Positions 6,159 through 7,687 of a stretch of DNA of 7,687 nucleotides are shown in pieces. This DNA is from Methanoregulaceae archaeon UBA288 (lineage in GTDB: Archaea > Halobacteriota > Methanomicrobia > Methanomicrobiales > Methanospirillaceae): NCBI GenBank assembly GCA_002495225.1, contig DAEF01000100.1:1-7687 (forward strand), written 5' to 3'. The translations under genes and the position numbers were made by a program. The stretch's first letter is position 1. Every line of letters starts with the position of its first letter. Below the pieces are notes generated by a model. It worked only from the letters and a program-made list of their open reading frames with translations. It was not told the DNA's origin and ran no database searches.

Positions 6159-6167
6159 AAAAAACCG
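6152..6167 (-). promoter_or_regulatory. Promoter (TATA-like box) of the PUA-domain gene
   Basis: Minus strand reads GGTTTTTTTATGGCAG. TTTTTTTATG is the only strong AT-rich run upstream of the gene, and its centre is about 28-30 nt from the ATG at 6130, the spacing expected for a leaderless archaeal transcript. Confidence 0.5.
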
Positions 6168-6177
6168 TGTTGTTGAC

Positions 6178-6190
6178 CCATACACTATGG
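6178..6190. repeat. Inverted repeat CCATA-cac-TATGG next to the lsm TATA box
   Basis: Perfect 5-bp arms with a 3-nt centre. The arms are the same half-site as in the repeat at 6139-6158, and the repeat directly abuts the lsm TATA box, covering the TFB recognition position. It is a candidate operator. Confidence 0.6.
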
Positions 6191-6199
6191 TTATATACC
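6190..6199 (+). promoter_or_regulatory. Promoter (TATA box) of the lsm-rpl37e-purF operon
   Basis: GTTATATACC (6190-6199) is a strong match to the archaeal TATA box. A start about 26-27 nt downstream of its centre would fall near 6220, leaving a leader of some 24 nt before the lsm ATG at 6244. That argues against the in-frame ATG codons at 6187 and 6214. Confidence 0.7.
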
Positions 6200-6243
6200 G
6201 TCCTCGCTCACATATGGTACTCCAGGTGGATCGGGGGAAAGAG

Positions 6244-6474
6244 ATGTCGAAGAGGCCGCTGGATATTCTTGACCAGGTGCTGAACCGCGAGCCGGTGATC
6301 GTCTCATTGAAGGGCGATCGCGAGCTCCGCGGGGTGCTCCAGGGATACGACGTGCACATGAACCTCGTGCTTGACCAGGCAGAAGAGGTCACCGACGGCA
6401 CGTCCCACCGCATCGGTACGCTGATCGTCCGCGGCGACAACGTGATCTATATCTCGCCATCGCATAACCAGTAA
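6244..6474 (+). CDS. lsm: Archaeal Sm-like protein (Lsm/SmAP), small nuclear ribonucleoprotein homologue
   Basis: RNA-binding protein that forms a ring, usually of seven subunits, and binds U-rich RNA. The 76-residue product contains both Sm motifs: Sm1 about residues 18-50 with G24, the G30-x3-G34-Y35-D36-x-H38-M-N40 turn that holds uridine, and Sm2 about 57-71 with the loop R63-G-D-N66 and I-Y-I-S. Size is typical of SmAP1. The start is ATG 6244 (M-S-K-R-P-L-D), matching the family N-terminus; two further in-frame ATGs upstream lie at or before the likely transcription start. The ribosome binding site is weak (GGGGG at 6232-6236). It is the first gene of an operon with rpl37e 11 nt downstream, a pairing widely conserved in euryarchaea. 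Confidence 0.95.
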   Translation: MSKRPLDILDQVLNREPVIVSLKGDRELRGVLQGYDVHMNLVLDQAEEVTDGTSHRIGTLIVRGDNVIYISPSHNQ

Positions 6475-6480
6475 GGAGGA
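6475..6480 (+). promoter_or_regulatory. Ribosome binding site of rpl37e
   Basis: GGAGGA starts one base after the lsm stop codon TAA (6472-6474) and ends 5 nt before the ATG at 6486. This is the strongest Shine-Dalgarno in the window, fitting a highly translated ribosomal protein gene inside an operon. Confidence 0.75.
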
Positions 6481-6485
6481 GTTGC

Positions 6486-6668
6486 ATGTCCAAGGGCACA
6501 CCATCAAAGGGGAAGCGAAACAAGCAGAACCACATCGCCTGCCGGCGGTGCGGATCGATCTCGTTCCACCTCAGGCACAAGATCTGCTCGAAGTGCGGAT
6601 TCGGCCGTTCGAGCCGTATGCGCGCGTTCGACTGGATGTCAAAGCGATCAAAAGTACCGACGCACTGA
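6486..6668 (+). CDS. rpl37e: 50S ribosomal protein L37e (eL37)
   Basis: Zinc-ribbon protein of the large ribosomal subunit, in contact with 23S rRNA. The 60-residue product is very basic and holds the expected zinc finger C19-x2-C22 and C34-x2-C37-G, preceded by a K/R-rich extension (S-K-G-T-P-S-K-G-K-R-N-K) that would thread into rRNA, and followed by R-S-S-R-M-R near 41-46. Length is normal for archaeal eL37. The start ATG 6486 is fixed by a strong GGAGGA site. It sits between lsm, 11 nt upstream, and purF, 6 nt downstream, and is surely co-transcribed with both. Confidence 0.96.
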   Translation: MSKGTPSKGKRNKQNHIACRRCGSISFHLRHKICSKCGFGRSSRMRAFDWMSKRSKVPTH

Positions 6669-6674
6669 CCTCAC

Positions 6675-7687
6675 ATGTGCGGAATCGTTGGCATCGTCGA
6701 TGCTGGCGGTGTTTCACTCCCGCTCTACTACGCCCTGTATGCGCTTCAGCACCGGGGACAGGAGAGCGCGGGGATATCTGTTTTTGACGGCGACCGACTC
6801 CGGAAGCACAAGGGCCCGGGGCTCGTTGCCGAGGTATTCGATACCGAGATCCTGCGGAGCCTCCACGGGACGGTCGGTGTCGGGCACGTCCGGTATCCGA
6901 CCACGGGGGCGAATCTTCCCGAGAACATCCAGCCGTTCAACTTCGAGTTCATGGGCCGTTCCTTCGCGCTCGCCCACAACGGCAACCTCGTGAACACCCG
7001 CGAACTCCGCGCGGCCTTCGAGCAGGCGGGCCAGATCTTCTGCACAAGCACGGACACCGAGGTGATTGCGAACCTGATCGCGGACGAGCTCCGCCACTCG
7101 GGCTCGATCGAGGATGCCGTCAGGAGCTGCATGGCCAGCCTCCGCGGCTCGTACTCGGTCGTGATGGTCTACGAGGACCAGCTCTACGCGTTCCGGGACC
7201 CGCTCGGCCTCAAGCCGCTCTGCGTCGGGACGACGCCGGGCGGGTACATCGTTGCGTCCGAATCAGTCGCGGTCGATGCGCTCTCGGGGGCGCTGATCCG
7301 CGACGTGGCACCGGGCGAGCTCGTCAGGCTCGACGCGGACGGGATCACCTCGACCCGGATCGCGACTGCGGACCACGTCGCGCACTGCATCTTCGAGTAC
7401 GTCTATTTTGCGCGGGCTGATTCGGTTATCGACGGGGTGCTGGTTTATGATGTCCGCCGGCAGGTCGGCAAGAAACTCCATGATGAAGCCCCCGTAAAAG
7501 CAGATTCGGTCGGCGCCCTTCCCGACTCGGGGATCGCATACGCGATCGGGTACGCGGAACAGTCGAAGATCCCCTATGTCGAGTCCCTCATGAAGAACCG
7601 GTACATGGGCCGCACGTTCATCATGCCGACCCAGAAGGAGCGGGAGAAGGCGGTCCGGATCAAGCTCAACCCGATCCCGGCCCACCT
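6675..7687 (+). CDS. purF: Amidophosphoribosyltransferase (N-terminal 337 residues, cut by window edge)
   Basis: First committed enzyme of purine synthesis: transfers glutamine amide nitrogen to PRPP, giving phosphoribosylamine. The start ATG-TGC gives Met-Cys2, so the nucleophile of the Ntn glutaminase is exposed by methionine removal alone, without a longer propeptide. Glutaminase motifs follow: C-G-I-V-G, L-Q-H-R-G-Q-E-S-A-G near 24-33, R-Y-P-T-T-G near 73-78, H-N-G-N-L near 99-103, S-T-D-T-E near 125-129, L-R-G-S-Y-S and R-D-P-L-G. The phosphoribosyltransferase half begins with F-E-Y-V-Y-F-A-R near 240 and continues through P-D-S-G, K-N-R-Y-M-G-R-T-F-I and K-L-N-P-I. The PRPP-binding motif lies beyond the right edge. 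Cys238 aligns with the first 4Fe-4S ligand of the Bacillus-type enzyme. No clear Shine-Dalgarno precedes the start, only 6 nt after the rpl37e stop, so translation is probably coupled. Confidence 0.95.
   Translation, partial: MCGIVGIVDAGGVSLPLYYALYALQHRGQESAGISVFDGDRLRKHKGPGLVAEVFDTEILRSLHGTVGVGHVRYPTTGANLPENIQPFNFEFMGRSFALAHNGNLVNTRELRAAFEQAGQIFCTSTDTEVIANLIADELRHSGSIEDAVRSCMASLRGSYSVVMVYEDQLYAFRDPLGLKPLCVGTTPGGYIVASESVAVDALSGALIRDVAPGELVRLDADGITSTRIATADHVAHCIFEYVYFARADSVIDGVLVYDVRRQVGKKLHDEAPVKADSVGALPDSGIAYAIGYAEQSKIPYVESLMKNRYMGRTFIMPTQKEREKAVRIKLNPIPAH

Noticed and set aside
6187..6243. Upstream start codons for lsm (6187 and 6214)
   Set aside because: The first lies before the TATA box and the second before the likely transcription start; family members begin at M-S-K-R-P-L-D.
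5107..6283. Plus-strand frames of 169 and 243 codons
   Set aside because: They oppose sepF and the PUA gene, both clear family members, and their translations show no family motif.
6482..6787. A 101-codon plus-strand frame overlapping rpl37e and purF
   Set aside because: It competes with two strongly recognised genes and has no domain of its own.
1..7687. A novel defence, mobile or secondary-metabolite system
   Set aside because: All ten genes belong to known families; there are no long direct or inverted repeats, transposase, integrase, toxin-antitoxin pair, CRISPR array or tRNA-linked insertion signature.

Overview
The window looks like chromosomal housekeeping DNA from a GC-rich methanogenic archaeon, most likely a member of the Methanomicrobiales or a close relative. 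This is an inference from gene content: a thiol:fumarate reductase pair (tfrA, tfrB), which uses the methanogen coenzymes M and B, together with archaeal SepF, archaeal Lsm/SmAP, ribosomal protein L37e, a single-domain ZPR1 protein and a DUF1947/PUA protein. Archaeal signals agree: AT-rich TATA-like boxes sit about 25-30 nt upstream of start codons that lack a ribosome binding site (sepF, the PUA gene, tfrA), while internal operon genes carry GGAGG-type sites.

Layout. Positions 1-2193, minus strand: tfrA followed by tfrB with an ATGA overlap; tfrB runs off the left edge. A 60-bp spacer (2194-2253) separates tfrA from the divergent plus-strand pair aspartate kinase (2254-3654) and purM (3644-4630), which overlap by 11 bp. 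purM converges on a minus-strand pair with only 15 bp between the stop codons: sepF (5586-5206) followed by a ZPR1 zinc-finger gene (5206-4646), joined by a TAGTG stop/start. Upstream of sepF, on the same strand but with a separate promoter between them, is a PUA-domain gene (6130-5633). It is divergent from a plus-strand operon of lsm (6244-6474), rpl37e (6486-6668) and purF (6675 to beyond the right edge). Coding density is very high, and no stretch longer than about 115 bases lacks a gene.

Functions. The genes are a mixture of basic metabolism (fumarate reduction coupled to CoM-SH/CoB-SH oxidation; the first step of the aspartate amino-acid family; purine synthesis steps 1 and 5), RNA and translation (Lsm, L37e, PUA protein), cell division (SepF) and a probable protein-folding or translation-linked zinc finger (ZPR1). 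The two purine genes are in separate operons with unrelated partners.

I see no mobile element, CRISPR array, tRNA or rRNA, and no convincing undescribed system. The best leads are regulatory: a cluster of TATGG/CCATA half-sites in the PUA/lsm divergent promoter, a shared AT-rich element between tfrA and lysC, and a sharp change of base composition inside tfrA.
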